This document shows, piece after piece, positions 16,066-25,043 of a DNA stretch of 64,000 nucleotides (position 1 is the stretch's first letter; each line of letters starts with the position of its first letter). A program made the position numbers and the translations under genes. Source of the DNA: Flavobacterium lacus (GTDB lineage Bacteria > Bacteroidota > Bacteroidia > Flavobacteriales > Flavobacteriaceae); NCBI RefSeq assembly GCF_003268815.1, contig NZ_QLSV01000008.1, forward strand, positions 120,291-184,290. The letters are read 5' to 3'. Below the pieces are notes generated by a model that was not told the DNA's origin, ran no database searches, and worked only from the letters and a program-made list of their open reading frames with translations.

Positions 16066-16067
16066 TT

Positions 16068-17054
16068 CTATTTTGTTAATTCAGTGGTGTAAACTACTTT
16101 GCCAAAAGCATTGACGAGTTGCACCATCATCTTGGTTTCAGTAACAGAAAAAGTCATAAATCCGGGTTCGGAAATGGCAAACAACGTTCCTTCTCGATTT
16201 CCGGTTGGACGTACCTCGCAACCGGCACCGGATAAAAATTGTGTCGTATATCGATTTTTGGGTTTGATAACCTGCAAATCATGTTCATGACCACATAAAT
16301 AAGCATCTACTTTGTATTGATCAAAAAGCGAAGCAAATTTATCTTCCATATTTTTGGTATCGATGCTGTTCTTTCTTTTTCCTCCGGAATACAGTGGATG
16401 ATGACCAATGACAATTTTCCATTTGATGCTTTTATCATTTGTATTTAACGTTTCAATGAGCCATTTTTTTTGTGCGATGGTATCTTGCTTTTTCACATTT
16501 TCTTCCATCTGTTCGCCTTTGGAATGATAACTGTCAATAAACGGATTAGTATCAATAAAAACCATCAATAATTTATTTCCGCCTTTTAATTCAATCGTTT
16601 TTTTGTAATATAAACTCGGTAACTGCCAACGTCGACTTATTTTCGAATAATCCAATTGAGCTTGAATATTTCCATTGTAATCATGGTTTCCCAAAGTCAC
16701 ATACCAATCTTTGTGCAACTGATGACTGGAATAAATATCCTCAAAGGAAGCTTTCCATTGCAAATCTGCTGTGCTTTGCACCCCATTTGGATAAAAATTA
16801 TCCCCAACGGAAATTACAAAATCCGAATCAATGGTAGCAGCAGCTTTGGTCATTTGTGTGGCAACATCTTTCTGATAATAATCACCGTGCCGGCCAAAAT
16901 CGCCAATAACTAAAAAATTCTCACTGTCATCTACTAATTGTAATTCAGGAATAAATCCGCCTTTGTATCCTGATTTTTCTTCGGCTAAATATTTTTGACC
17001 AGTGGCAAATTGCCAGACCAAAACGAACAGTAAAATAATGTTTATTTTCTTCAT
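16068..17054 (-). CDS. Exported metallophosphoesterase, purple acid phosphatase-like
   Basis: The protein has 328 residues with a signal peptide (IILLFVLVWQFATGQ). Calcineurin-type motifs appear in order: GDFGRHGDYYQ (first metal Asp), VGDNFYPNG (GDNFY), LGNHDYNGN (GNHD), VIGHHPLYSGG (GHHP) and CGHEHDLQ (GHEH). This pattern is that of type 5 acid phosphatases, which carry a dinuclear metal centre and hydrolyse phosphate monoesters. It lies between the TonB receptor and the phytase. The shared role is probably release of phosphate from inositol phosphates and other organic phosphates. Confidence 0.9.
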   Translation of the reverse strand: MKKINIILLFVLVWQFATGQKYLAEEKSGYKGGFIPELQLVDDSENFLVIGDFGRHGDYYQKDVATQMTKAAATIDSDFVISVGDNFYPNGVQSTADLQWKASFEDIYSSHQLHKDWYVTLGNHDYNGNIQAQLDYSKISRRWQLPSLYYKKTIELKGGNKLLMVFIDTNPFIDSYHSKGEQMEENVKKQDTIAQKKWLIETLNTNDKSIKWKIVIGHHPLYSGGKRKNSIDTKNMEDKFASLFDQYKVDAYLCGHEHDLQVIKPKNRYTTQFLSGAGCEVRPTGNREGTLFAISEPGFMTFSVTETKMMVQLVNAFGKVVYTTELTK

Positions 17055-17067
17055 TTTTATAAATTAA

Positions 17068-17106
17068 AAAAATGTCGACAGGGTTTTTTCACCCTGTCAA
17101 ACATTT
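17068..17106 (-). terminator. Hairpin with T-run between the TonB receptor and phosphatase genes
   Basis: GACAGGGT (17077-17084) pairs with ACCCTGTC (17091-17098) around a six-base loop, with partial extension into AAATGT/ACATTT. On the - strand the stem is followed by a run of seven T. It lies 20-50 bases after the receptor stop and just before the phosphatase start. It would act as a partial terminator lowering expression of the two enzymes relative to the receptor. Confidence 0.7.
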
Positions 17107-17126
17107 ATAGAACAATTAACCTAAAC

Positions 17127-19958
17127 TTATAAATCAAACTTCAAACCCATGGTGTAACGGGCTTGATAATATTCCATTTGCATCGTTCTTGATGAAACAC
17201 CTTGGTAATAACGTAACGGCTGATTGGTTAAATTATTGGCTTCAGCAAAAATTCGTAATCGCGTTGTAATTTTATACGACGCATTGGCATCTAAAAACAA
17301 CTGCTTGTCATAAAATCTATCGTCAAAAGCTTCACCTCCTAATTCGTCTAAATAATCAGACGCATAATTTAATGAAATACGAGCTGAAAATTTATTGTTT
17401 TCCCATGACAATGAACTATTAAACATGTGTTGAGCAGTACCCGGCAAACTTACATTTGTTCTCACTTCCCCATCGGAATTGGTGATTCCTTTTGCCTCAG
17501 ATTCTGTAAAGGTATAATTTAAGTAAACACCTAATCCTTTGAAAAATTTACCCGGTAAAAAATCCAACTGACGTTGAAAAGCAACTTCAAAACCATATAC
17601 ACTCACTACATCTCCGTTGCGTTGTTGTGTCAACGACCAGTTACCCGGATTTTCCGAAGGTATTGGATTAATTTGTCCGGGAAAATCAGTAGCAAATTTA
17701 CTATTTGTATATTGATTATCACGGAAGGTATAAATAAAATCATTCAAGTTTTTATAAAAAACACCACCCGATAATAAACCAACGGATTTATAATATTTTT
17801 CAACCATTAAGTCAAAGTTATACGCATAGGTGGCTTTTAAATTTGGATTACCGGCATCAATGGCAGAATCATCATCAGGAACTACACTTATAAAGGGTGA
17901 TAAAGCAAAATAATCCGGACGTGCTATTGAAGTGGTAAAAGCCGCTCTGTAAACCCAATCTTGATTGCCGTTATATTTAAAAGCAATACTTGGTAACACG
18001 TTGGTATAGGAATTGGTGTTATTAATTTGTCCAACCAAATCCTCTTCGTCTAAAATATAATTAGCCGTGTAGTCGATGTACGTATTCTCAACACGTAAAC
18101 CGGCAATCATCGACAATCGCTCATTAAAATCCTGATCCCAACGGACATATCCTGCATAAATATTTTCCTTGGCTTCATAATTAGATGCTAAATATTCAGA
18201 AGGAACCGCTTCGCTTTCAAACAAAGCAGTGTTATTTAAATTTAAACCACCCAAGAAAGAATTACTTACAAACGTACCTGGAACATATTGAGAACCCGCT
18301 TGCCAATTTTCTCCACTATAAAATGAAGTAGGTAATGTATTTAAATTTCCAAATGCTGAAATAGGACTGTATTCAAACCAAATATTATCTCGGTTTTTAT
18401 CTTTAATTCTCAAACGAGCTCCAAATCGTAATCTTCCCTTTTGGTCTGCAATGGCAGAAAAAGGAATTCTGAAATTTAATTTAGCTCCCAACTCACTTTC
18501 TTCGGTGTAATCTTGATTTTGAGACAATTCTCTAAATTCAAAATCTTGAGCTGCATTGTCGCCCACAGCAGTAATCAATGGAAACCTCGGGTCATTCAAA
18601 TCCATATTCATTTCTAAGCCCCGGTTTTGATACTCAATATACCGCTCGTTTGGTCGATCTTCACTTGCTTGAGCATAATTAACAGACCAATCCATCGCTA
18701 ATTTTGAAGTTAACAAATGTTCTCCTCCTATAGAGTAGTTTTGAACGGTTTGTCTTTCCAAACGTCTATTCTTGTTCTTACCATCATCAATACCTCCTTT
18801 AGTTTGTCTTCGCACATCGCCTTCAAAACCAATAATATCATCATTGGCATTATAAATCGGGTCAATACCACGGTAACGGGCACGGTAACGATTTTCTAAG
18901 TCATCTCTAAAATTATAAATAGCATTAATATAAATACTATTATTTTCGTTAAACTTATAGTCTGTTGCTAATGCAAATGAGTTTCTAATGCGTCGCACAT
19001 CGTATTTTCTGATGTCATATTCTTCAATATAAACTTGATCTTTTTCTCCTTTTACCCAAACTGCTTCCACGTTGTCTGAACCAAAGTCGTTGTTATTATA
19101 AGACGCACTGAATACCATACCTAGTTTATTTTGAAAAAAACGATTTCCATAGACAAACCCGGCAGTATAATTGCCTTTTTCACGAATTGGTCCGTATCCA
19201 CCGGCTAATGTAGCAGACACACGTTCTCCGTTTGGCGTGGCACGTGTAATTAAATTAACCGATCCTCCAATAGCATCAGCATCCATATCGGAAGTAAGCG
19301 TTTTATTCACTTCGATGGTCGAAATCATATCTGCCGGAATTAAATCCATTTGCACATTGCGGTTATCTCCTTCGGCAGAAGGAATTCTATCTCCGTTTAA
19401 TGTGACCGAATTTAAACTTGGTGCTAAACCACGAATGATGATGTTTCTGGCTTCACCTTGGTCATTTTGCATTGTGATACCGGGAACGCGTTTTAAGGCG
19501 TCACCAATATTGGCATCCGGAAAACGACCCACTTGGTCGGAAGAAATTACATTGGTAATGTTTTGATTACTTTTTTGTTTGTTAATTGCTTTGGCTTGCC
19601 CACGCAAACGGTCACCTAAAACAACAACTTCAGAAAGTTCCTCTGAACCTGGAATCAAAACAAAATTAACTGTGTTGTTTTTACCGGCGACCACGTTTAC
19701 TTCTAGCGATTGTTTTTGATAGCCGATGTAGGTCACTTCAATTTGATAAGTGCCCTCTGGAACATTCAAAAATTCATAATTACCATTTTGATTAGAAATA
19801 GTGTATCTATTTCCAACGTTTAATTTAATTGTTGCTCCCGGAAGTGAAAAGTTTCCCTCAGTTTCTGTTATCTTTCCCGTAATAACAGCTGTTTCTTGTG
19901 CTTTTGAAACGTAATGGGAAACGAAAATTAGTACAAATAAAAATAATTTTTTCATCAT
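17127..19958 (-). CDS. TonB-dependent receptor with carboxypeptidase-like N-terminal domain
   Basis: The protein has 943 residues. The start is at MMKKLFLFVLIFV; an upstream TTG adds nine unlikely residues. After the signal peptide comes a carboxypeptidase D regulatory-like domain (VITGKITE, YEFLNVPEGTYQIEVTYIGY). The plug carries DANIGDALKRVPGI, IIIRGLAPSLNSVTLNGDR and DADAIGGSVNLIT, as in the TonB-Xanth-Caul subgroup. A 22-strand-type barrel follows, ending in YTMGLKFDL with the usual terminal hydrophobic/aromatic pattern. No SusD partner is present, so import of a small ligand rather than a glycan is likely. The operon context suggests inositol phosphates or another organic phosphate. The substrate is inference. 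Confidence 0.93.
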   Translation of the reverse strand: MMKKLFLFVLIFVSHYVSKAQETAVITGKITETEGNFSLPGATIKLNVGNRYTISNQNGNYEFLNVPEGTYQIEVTYIGYQKQSLEVNVVAGKNNTVNFVLIPGSEELSEVVVLGDRLRGQAKAINKQKSNQNITNVISSDQVGRFPDANIGDALKRVPGITMQNDQGEARNIIIRGLAPSLNSVTLNGDRIPSAEGDNRNVQMDLIPADMISTIEVNKTLTSDMDADAIGGSVNLITRATPNGERVSATLAGGYGPIREKGNYTAGFVYGNRFFQNKLGMVFSASYNNNDFGSDNVEAVWVKGEKDQVYIEEYDIRKYDVRRIRNSFALATDYKFNENNSIYINAIYNFRDDLENRYRARYRGIDPIYNANDDIIGFEGDVRRQTKGGIDDGKNKNRRLERQTVQNYSIGGEHLLTSKLAMDWSVNYAQASEDRPNERYIEYQNRGLEMNMDLNDPRFPLITAVGDNAAQDFEFRELSQNQDYTEESELGAKLNFRIPFSAIADQKGRLRFGARLRIKDKNRDNIWFEYSPISAFGNLNTLPTSFYSGENWQAGSQYVPGTFVSNSFLGGLNLNNTALFESEAVPSEYLASNYEAKENIYAGYVRWDQDFNERLSMIAGLRVENTYIDYTANYILDEEDLVGQINNTNSYTNVLPSIAFKYNGNQDWVYRAAFTTSIARPDYFALSPFISVVPDDDSAIDAGNPNLKATYAYNFDLMVEKYYKSVGLLSGGVFYKNLNDFIYTFRDNQYTNSKFATDFPGQINPIPSENPGNWSLTQQRNGDVVSVYGFEVAFQRQLDFLPGKFFKGLGVYLNYTFTESEAKGITNSDGEVRTNVSLPGTAQHMFNSSLSWENNKFSARISLNYASDYLDELGGEAFDDRFYDKQLFLDANASYKITTRLRIFAEANNLTNQPLRYYQGVSSRTMQMEYYQARYTMGLKFDL

Positions 19959-20312
19959 AGTTGTAGTGTTGGTTATAGCTTGCAATACTACTATTTATGA
20001 AAAGACCCGAGGTTATCCAAAAATTATCTTATCGATGTTTAATGTTAATTTTAAATTTATTTTATTAATGAAATGTTAATCATTAACAGTAAATTAAGAA
20101 TATTTGATTGTAAAAACTAAAAAGTAAGTAACCATTTATTAAACTTGAATATAGAATAAGCTAACATTGACAATTTACAAAATACGCACCTCCTCGCTAG
20201 CTTATTTAATTGAAACGTGCGGTCTTATTGCTACATTTGTAAAACAAGATAAGCTACCAAACTAGAATGCTTGTCTTTGCAAAAATAAGTAAGTACAAAA
20301 CAAGAAATCACC
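19959..20312. other. Divergent intergenic region between the TonB operon and the FAD oxidoreductase
   Basis: This AT-rich stretch must hold both promoters. The rightward one is resolved (see 20210-20239). For the leftward operon I could not fix a promoter. Repeated TTAAT/ATTAAC words between 20040 and 20095 could be operator half-sites for a phosphate regulator, but no regular spacing was established. Confidence 0.4.
20210..20239 (+). promoter_or_regulatory. Bacteroidota-type promoter TTG-N19-TACATTTG
   Basis: TTG at 20210-20212 is followed after 19 bases by TACATTTG at 20232-20239, a full match to TAnnTTTG. The start point would be near 20245, giving a leader of about 67 bases to the oxidoreductase ATG at 20313. 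This is one of the cleanest promoters in the window. Confidence 0.6.
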
Positions 20313-21515
20313 ATGCGTATACGAACATTCGAATCATTTTGGTTAGTAAAAAATGGTATTCTATACAGTTATCCTTCGCTGCAAGAAAACCTTGAAACTG
20401 AATTATTGGTGATTGGCGGTGGAATAACCGGAGCATTGATTAGCCACGCCTTGATGGAAGCAGGACACGAAGTAATGTTGATTGACAAAAGAGACATTGC
20501 CATGGGAAGTAGCAGTGCTACTACCAGTATGCTGCAATACGAAGTGGATGTTCCCTTGTATGAATTAGCCGAAATGATTGGCGAAGAAGGTGCGGTGAAG
20601 TGCTATAAAGCCGGAATTGAGGCGATCATAAATTTACAAACCTTGGTTAAAAAAACCAAAATCAAGTGCGGATTTAAAATGCAAAAGAGTTTATACGTGG
20701 CTCATAATAACAAAGCGGCAGCTTGGCTGAAAAAAGAATTTGACATTCGCAGCAAACATCAATTAGGTGTCAAATGGTTAGATGCCAAAACAATTGAGAA
20801 AAAATACGGAATCATTGCTTGTGGCGGCATTCTATCGGATGTAGCGGCAAGTGTCGATGCGTATCAATTGGCTCATGAACTCATTCAATTCAATGTAAAA
20901 AGAGGCATGAAAGTGTATGATCAAACAGCTATTGATAAGATAGATACAACGGATTTTCGACCCAAAGTGATTCTAAAAAATGAGCACGTGATTGAAGCGA
21001 AGAAAATAATATGTTGTACCGGTTTTGAAAGCACCGAACTGCTCAAAGAAAAAATCGCCGATTTATTTTATACGTATGCGACAGTAAGTGAACAAGGTGT
21101 AAAATTGAATAAGAATGTACAAAACACCTTAATCTGGACAACCGATGACCCTTACCTTTACATGCGAAGCACCGATGATGGTCGTTTTTTAATTGGTGGA
21201 GAAGATTCTAATTTTAATTTTCAGTTCTTTCAGCAAAAAATTAAAGAGCGAAAAGCAGATAAATTAAAAGCAAAACTCTTGGCGTTAATGCCTGAAATCG
21301 AATTTACAGAGGACTTTAGCTGGGCAGGAACGTTTGGCAGTACAAAAGATGGTCTTCCGTACATCGGGAAAAGTCCCGAATATGAAAACACACTTTTTGT
21401 GTTGGGTTTTGGTGGCAACGGCATTACTTTTTCGGTCCAAGGAATGGAGATGATGGTAAATTTCCTGCATGGAAAAGAACATGAGTTGGCGGAATATTAT
21501 CGATTTGGGAGATAA
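20313..21515 (+). CDS. FAD-dependent oxidoreductase (DAO family)
   Basis: The protein has 400 residues. The FAD-binding Rossmann motif is at residues 31-50 (ELLVIGGGITGALISHAL), followed by the acidic strand end VMLIDKRD and SSSATTSMLQYE. The C-terminal DAO signature DGLPYIGKSPEYENTLFVLG followed by FGGNGITFS is intact. The family oxidises amines, amino acids or related C-N substrates such as glycine or sarcosine. The substrate cannot be told from sequence. No Rieske domain is attached, unlike some relatives. It stands alone under its own promoter and opens a run of stress-related genes. Confidence 0.85.
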   Translation: MRIRTFESFWLVKNGILYSYPSLQENLETELLVIGGGITGALISHALMEAGHEVMLIDKRDIAMGSSSATTSMLQYEVDVPLYELAEMIGEEGAVKCYKAGIEAIINLQTLVKKTKIKCGFKMQKSLYVAHNNKAAAWLKKEFDIRSKHQLGVKWLDAKTIEKKYGIIACGGILSDVAASVDAYQLAHELIQFNVKRGMKVYDQTAIDKIDTTDFRPKVILKNEHVIEAKKIICCTGFESTELLKEKIADLFYTYATVSEQGVKLNKNVQNTLIWTTDDPYLYMRSTDDGRFLIGGEDSNFNFQFFQQKIKERKADKLKAKLLALMPEIEFTEDFSWAGTFGSTKDGLPYIGKSPEYENTLFVLGFGGNGITFSVQGMEMMVNFLHGKEHELAEYYRFGR

Positions 21516-21753
21516 TTTCGAATTATTTTAAATGCAGTCAACACTTCACAAAACGCAGCTTTCTCTTACTCCTTTATTATTTTTTACAACACCAATCATA
21601 CAAAGAAACGTAAAAGCTTTTTGCTTTCAAAAAGATTGGAATTATACAATACTTAAATTAAATTATATAACTGCAACGGTTTTTATAGCACTAACTTTAT
21701 AGGATAGGTTTCTACTTATTAAATGAAACCTGATTAATATAAAAGTAAAGCAC

Positions 21754-22929
21754 ATGAAAGAAACAGCCATGCCCATTCAGAAAGTATCCCATGAAATAAT
21801 TCAAAAACTTCTATCTCCACAAGAGACGCCGTGCTTATCATTGTATATGACCACGCATCAACATCACCCGGAAAATGCACAAGACCCCATTCGGTTTCAA
21901 AATTTAATGAAAGAATTGGAAGAATCATTAGCCATAAAGTATGATAATGCAACCATTAAAAATTATTTAGCTCCACTTGAACAACTTAAAAACGACAGTT
22001 CCTTTTGGAGGCATACGGCAAAAGGTTTGGCGATTTTTAGCGCCGGTGATTTTTTTGAAGTGATTGGATTACAAACACCCCCGGAAGAATTAGCCATTGT
22101 AGCCGATAGTTTTCACACTAAGCCATTACGTCAGTATACGCAAACAATGGACCATTTTCATGTAGTAGGAGTTACGATGAATAGTGTGAGATTATACGAA
22201 GGAAGTCATCACTATTTCACTGAAATCGATTTAGATTCCTCCATCCCTCAAACAATGGAAGACGCTTTAGGAGAAGAACTAACCGACAAACATACCACTG
22301 TAGCCTCGTATGGAGGTACAAGCGGACACAGCGTAAACATGCGTCACGGACACGGTGGCAAAAAAGAAGAAATAGATAATGATGTTGAACGCTTTTTTAG
22401 AATTGTAGCACAAGAAGTTTATGAAAAATACTCCAAACCAACCGGCTGGCCATTAATTTTAGTGGCTCTTTCGGAACACCATAGTGTGTTTCACAAAGTG
22501 AATAAAAATGCCCATCTTTTACACAAAGGCATCAAACATAACCCATCAGCCATTTCAGTAGAAGAGTTAAAAAACAAAGCATGGGAAATCATGGAACCGG
22601 AATATATAGCAAAGATTGAGCAACAGGTTGACAAATACAACCAAGCTCGAGCCACAGACAAAGGGAGCGATGATTTGAAAACAGTATCGGTCGCGGCTGT
22701 AGAAGGACGAATTGACACATTGCTTATTGAAGCCGACCGAATTATTGCCAAACGAATCACCAACCTGGAAACCGGAAATACCCAAAACAAAGATATCAAC
22801 AACCCCAGAGTAGATGATTTGCTAGACGACATGAGCGAATTAGTTACAAAAATGGGAGGAACTATTTACGTGATTCCGTCAGATCAAATGCCAACAGAAA
22901 ATGGTTTCGCTGCTATCCTTAGATATTAA
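21754..22929 (+). CDS. baeRF3-type (archaeo-eukaryotic release factor-like) protein
   Basis: The protein has 391 residues. An ATG 15 bases inside (MPIQKV) is an alternative start. The domain order of the bacterial aeRF family is visible. It starts with an N-terminal domain (PCLSLYMTTHQ), continues with a central RNase-H-like part (DHFHVVGVTMNSVRLYEG), and has a C-terminal eL30-like domain ending GGTIYVIPSDQMP. A Gly/His-rich insert (SYGGTSGHSVNMRHGHGGK) sits where release factors carry their catalytic loop. Such proteins are thought to act on stalled or hibernating ribosomes. A ribosome hibernation factor gene follows after 18 nt, which supports a shared ribosome role. This is stronger than the older annotation of host attachment protein. 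Confidence 0.75.
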   Translation: MKETAMPIQKVSHEIIQKLLSPQETPCLSLYMTTHQHHPENAQDPIRFQNLMKELEESLAIKYDNATIKNYLAPLEQLKNDSSFWRHTAKGLAIFSAGDFFEVIGLQTPPEELAIVADSFHTKPLRQYTQTMDHFHVVGVTMNSVRLYEGSHHYFTEIDLDSSIPQTMEDALGEELTDKHTTVASYGGTSGHSVNMRHGHGGKKEEIDNDVERFFRIVAQEVYEKYSKPTGWPLILVALSEHHSVFHKVNKNAHLLHKGIKHNPSAISVEELKNKAWEIMEPEYIAKIEQQVDKYNQARATDKGSDDLKTVSVAAVEGRIDTLLIEADRIIAKRITNLETGNTQNKDINNPRVDDLLDDMSELVTKMGGTIYVIPSDQMPTENGFAAILRY

Positions 22930-22947
22930 TTTATAAATTAAAAAAAC

Positions 22948-23259
22948 ATGCAAATACAATATAACATTTCCAACATTGGAGAGGAAGACCAACGAATTGT
23001 TGAACGATTAGACGATTTATTCAACAGTAATTTAAGCCGATTTACAGAAAAGATAACGCGATTAGAAGTTCATCTTTCTGATGAAAACAGTCACAAAGAG
23101 GGACAAAATGACAAACGCTGTATGTTGGAAGCAAGAATTGCCGGTGTGTCGCCCATTGCAGTTACTTCACAAGCGAGCTCCTTTGATGAAGCCTCCAAAA
23201 TTGCCAGTGGAAAACTAAAAAACAAATTAGACACAATCTTTGATAAGTTAAAAAACTAA
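22948..23259 (+). CDS. Ribosome hibernation-promoting factor (HPF/RaiA family), short form
   Basis: The protein has 103 residues with the beta-alpha-beta-beta-beta-alpha pattern of HPF/RaiA. The markers are the first strand and helix (IQYNISN, ERLDDLFNSNL), ITRLEVHLSDEN, CMLEARIAG and a final helix FDEASKIASGKLKNKLDTI. It lacks the C-terminal dimerisation domain of long HPF, so it would stabilise or silence 70S or 100S ribosomes in the YfiA/short-HPF manner. It lies 18 nt after the baeRF3 gene and ends at a clear terminator. Confidence 0.85.
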   Translation: MQIQYNISNIGEEDQRIVERLDDLFNSNLSRFTEKITRLEVHLSDENSHKEGQNDKRCMLEARIAGVSPIAVTSQASSFDEASKIASGKLKNKLDTIFDKLKN

Positions 23260-23300
23260 CAAATAGTTCAATCTAAAACAGATTAGCTCACTATATATCC

Positions 23301-23337
23301 ACCCTCAATTGTGTTTAACTTTTGGGGGTATTTTTTT
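23301..23337 (+). terminator. Rho-independent terminator after the hibernation factor
   Basis: ACCCTCAA (23301-23308) pairs with TTGGGGGT (23322-23329) with one G-U pair. The stem is followed by a run of seven T (23331-23337). It ends the baeRF3-HPF transcript. Confidence 0.8.
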
Positions 23338-23470
23338 GTTGAAATTCATTTTTTAAAAAGTAATCAAGCTGTTTATGAAAACTTTTATTTCACCGTAAAA
23401 AACAAATTTTAAGCAAGATGGATTGAGTTTTTAGTTTAAAAAATTACTGTTCAAACCATAATTTTTCTAA

Positions 23471-23516
23471 ATAAAAAAAACTCACTTCTCTCCAAATGGA
23501 TAGAAAGAAGTGAGTT
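23471..23516 (-). terminator. Rho-independent terminator of the Lys/Ala-rich gene
   Basis: AACTCACTTCT (23479-23489) pairs perfectly with AGAAGTGAGTT (23506-23516) around a 16-base loop. Read on the - strand the stem runs into eight T and an AT tail. It lies 17 bases after the stop of the - strand gene. Confidence 0.85.
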
Positions 23517-23532
23517 GATAAAGTGCTAACTT

Positions 23533-24108
23533 TTATTTTTTCTTTTTAGAAGTAGACTTTTTTGCTTTTTGTTTCTTAGCCTTTTCTTTTGCTTTTTTAG
23601 CTTTTTCTTTGGCCTTCTCTAATTCCTTTGACTTTTTAGCTTTTTCCTTTGCCTTCGCTTTTTCCTTTGCCTTTTTGGCTTTCTCTTTCGCTTTAGCTTT
23701 TTTAGCTTTTTCTTTTTTCAATTCCTCTTTCATTTTATCGCGCATCTTTTTATATTTTTTAAGTTGATTCTTAATTGATTCTGGCGTTTCTACTTCTTTC
23801 TCTTCAACTTTGCTTACTACTTTTGGTGTTGGTTTTGCAAGTGTTTTTGGAGCAGCAGTTTTACTCGCTGTCGCTTTCACAGCTGCAGGCTTAGCCGCTT
23901 CCGCTTTAGGAGTAGCCGGCTTGGCCGCAGTAGGTGTTGGTGCAGCCGATTTAGGAGCAGTTACTTTTGCTGCGGCAGGCCGTGCTGTAGATGGTTTTGC
24001 CGCTGTTCTGCGTGGAGTAACTGTTTTTTTAGCCTCCGTTTGATTGTTCTCACTGGTTGTTTTTTTTACTTCAGCAGAAGCTCCTTCGGGTAATTTATTT
24101 TCTTCCAT
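23533..24108 (-). CDS. Lys/Ala-rich histone H1-like protein with KAKEKAKK coiled tail
   Basis: The protein has 191 residues in two parts. Residues 1-100 are an Ala/Pro/Thr/Lys-rich disordered region with repeated AAKPA- and AAPK-like units, like the tails of bacterial histone H1 homologues. Residues 105-191 are almost only Lys, Ala and Glu (KKAKEKAKAKEKAKKSKELEK in part), which predicts a long, very basic single helix or coiled coil. Such proteins bind DNA or RNA without sequence preference and are often made in stationary phase. No defined enzymatic domain exists. Low complexity makes homology calls unsafe, so the role is inference. It has its own strong terminator. Confidence 0.7.
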   Translation of the reverse strand: MEENKLPEGASAEVKKTTSENNQTEAKKTVTPRRTAAKPSTARPAAAKVTAPKSAAPTPTAAKPATPKAEAAKPAAVKATASKTAAPKTLAKPTPKVVSKVEEKEVETPESIKNQLKKYKKMRDKMKEELKKEKAKKAKAKEKAKKAKEKAKAKEKAKKSKELEKAKEKAKKAKEKAKKQKAKKSTSKKKK

Positions 24109-24431
24109 AATATTGTTTGTAAATTAATTGTAAACTTATTGATAACTACATGTTAAACAAATTTAAGTCATTTGTGTTAAAAGGCAATGTTAAGTTTTTA
24201 TATGAAATGAAAACTTAACATTGGAATTATTAAATATTTTCCATAACAAATAAATCACTACACATCTTGCTTCAGTGCTTAATTGGTGAATTGTACTCAA
24301 ATTGTAATAAAAATACACTATTATTTTTTTCACAACAAAACACATACTATATTGACAAAAATAGAGTCATTTACAACTTACTTAATTTTATATTTGACAC
24401 TAAATTTTAAAAATATTTAAGATTTACTACT
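24109..24431. other. Divergent AT-rich region between the Lys/Ala-rich gene and the glycosylase
   Basis: No gene is seen. A TATATTTG box at 24389-24396 fits a rightward promoter 36 bases before the glycosylase ATG, but no TTG lies at the usual distance. Nothing clear was found for the leftward promoter. Confidence 0.4.
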
Positions 24432-24917
24432 ATGAAAATCCACTCCTTTCCATCCATTTCCAATCAAGAGTCAAAGGTGCTAATTTTGGGTACTATGCCA
24501 GGTACTGCTTCATTACGGTTAGATCAATACTATGGACATCCTCGTAATACTTTTTGGAAATTATTGTTTATAATTTTTAATGAGCCCTATTCAATCGACT
24601 ATGAAATTAGAAAAAAACTAGTAGTAAAACATAACATTGCTCTTTGGGATGTACTGAAAAATTGTGAGCGAGAAGGTAGTTTAGACAGTGCCATTGAAAA
24701 AGAAATTCCGAATGATTTTACCTGTTTTTTAACTTCGCACCCAAAAATTGAAAAAATAGTTTTCAACGGAAAAAAAGCGGCACTCTATTTTAAAAAGTAT
24801 GTTCCTATTTCAAATCAATATAAGTTAATGACTTTGCCTTCCACTAGTCCTGCAAATGCTGGAGTTTCGTTTGACGAGAAACTACTGATGTGGAAAAATG
24901 TGTCATTTAAATCATAA
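24432..24917 (+). CDS. DNA-deoxyinosine/hypoxanthine glycosylase (uracil-DNA glycosylase superfamily)
   Basis: The protein has 161 residues. Diagnostic motifs are LGTMPGTASL and QYYGHPRNTFW near the N-terminus, ALWDVL in the middle, VFNGKKAALYF, and LPSTSPANA at the end. These match family 6 (HDG) of the uracil-DNA glycosylase superfamily. Its members remove deamination products, mainly hypoxanthine, from DNA by base-flipping. The Asn of GHPRN is the usual catalytic residue. It is a single-gene unit between stress genes. Confidence 0.88.
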   Translation: MKIHSFPSISNQESKVLILGTMPGTASLRLDQYYGHPRNTFWKLLFIIFNEPYSIDYEIRKKLVVKHNIALWDVLKNCEREGSLDSAIEKEIPNDFTCFLTSHPKIEKIVFNGKKAALYFKKYVPISNQYKLMTLPSTSPANAGVSFDEKLLMWKNVSFKS

Positions 24918-24978
24918 AACGTTGTATCGATTGAAGCAATTTATATAGTACGTTTTTTATAAAAAATACTGCCCATAC

Positions 24979-25012
24979 AATTGAGAAAAGCAGGTAATAG
25001 AGCTTCTCAATT
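24979..25012. other. Hairpin between convergent genes
   Basis: AATTGAGAA (24979-24987) pairs with TTCTCAATT (25004-25012), and inner GC/GC can extend the stem. It sits between the glycosylase stop and the stop of the ferritin-like gene. No long T-run follows on either strand, so its role as a terminator is uncertain. Confidence 0.4.
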
Positions 25013-25043
25013 AATACAGGCAGCAGAAGCAAAAAAATAAATC

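Noticed and set aside
23810..24043. Alanine-rich frame opposite the Lys/Ala-rich gene
   Set aside because: It is the mirror of a low-complexity coding region on the other strand and has no independent support.
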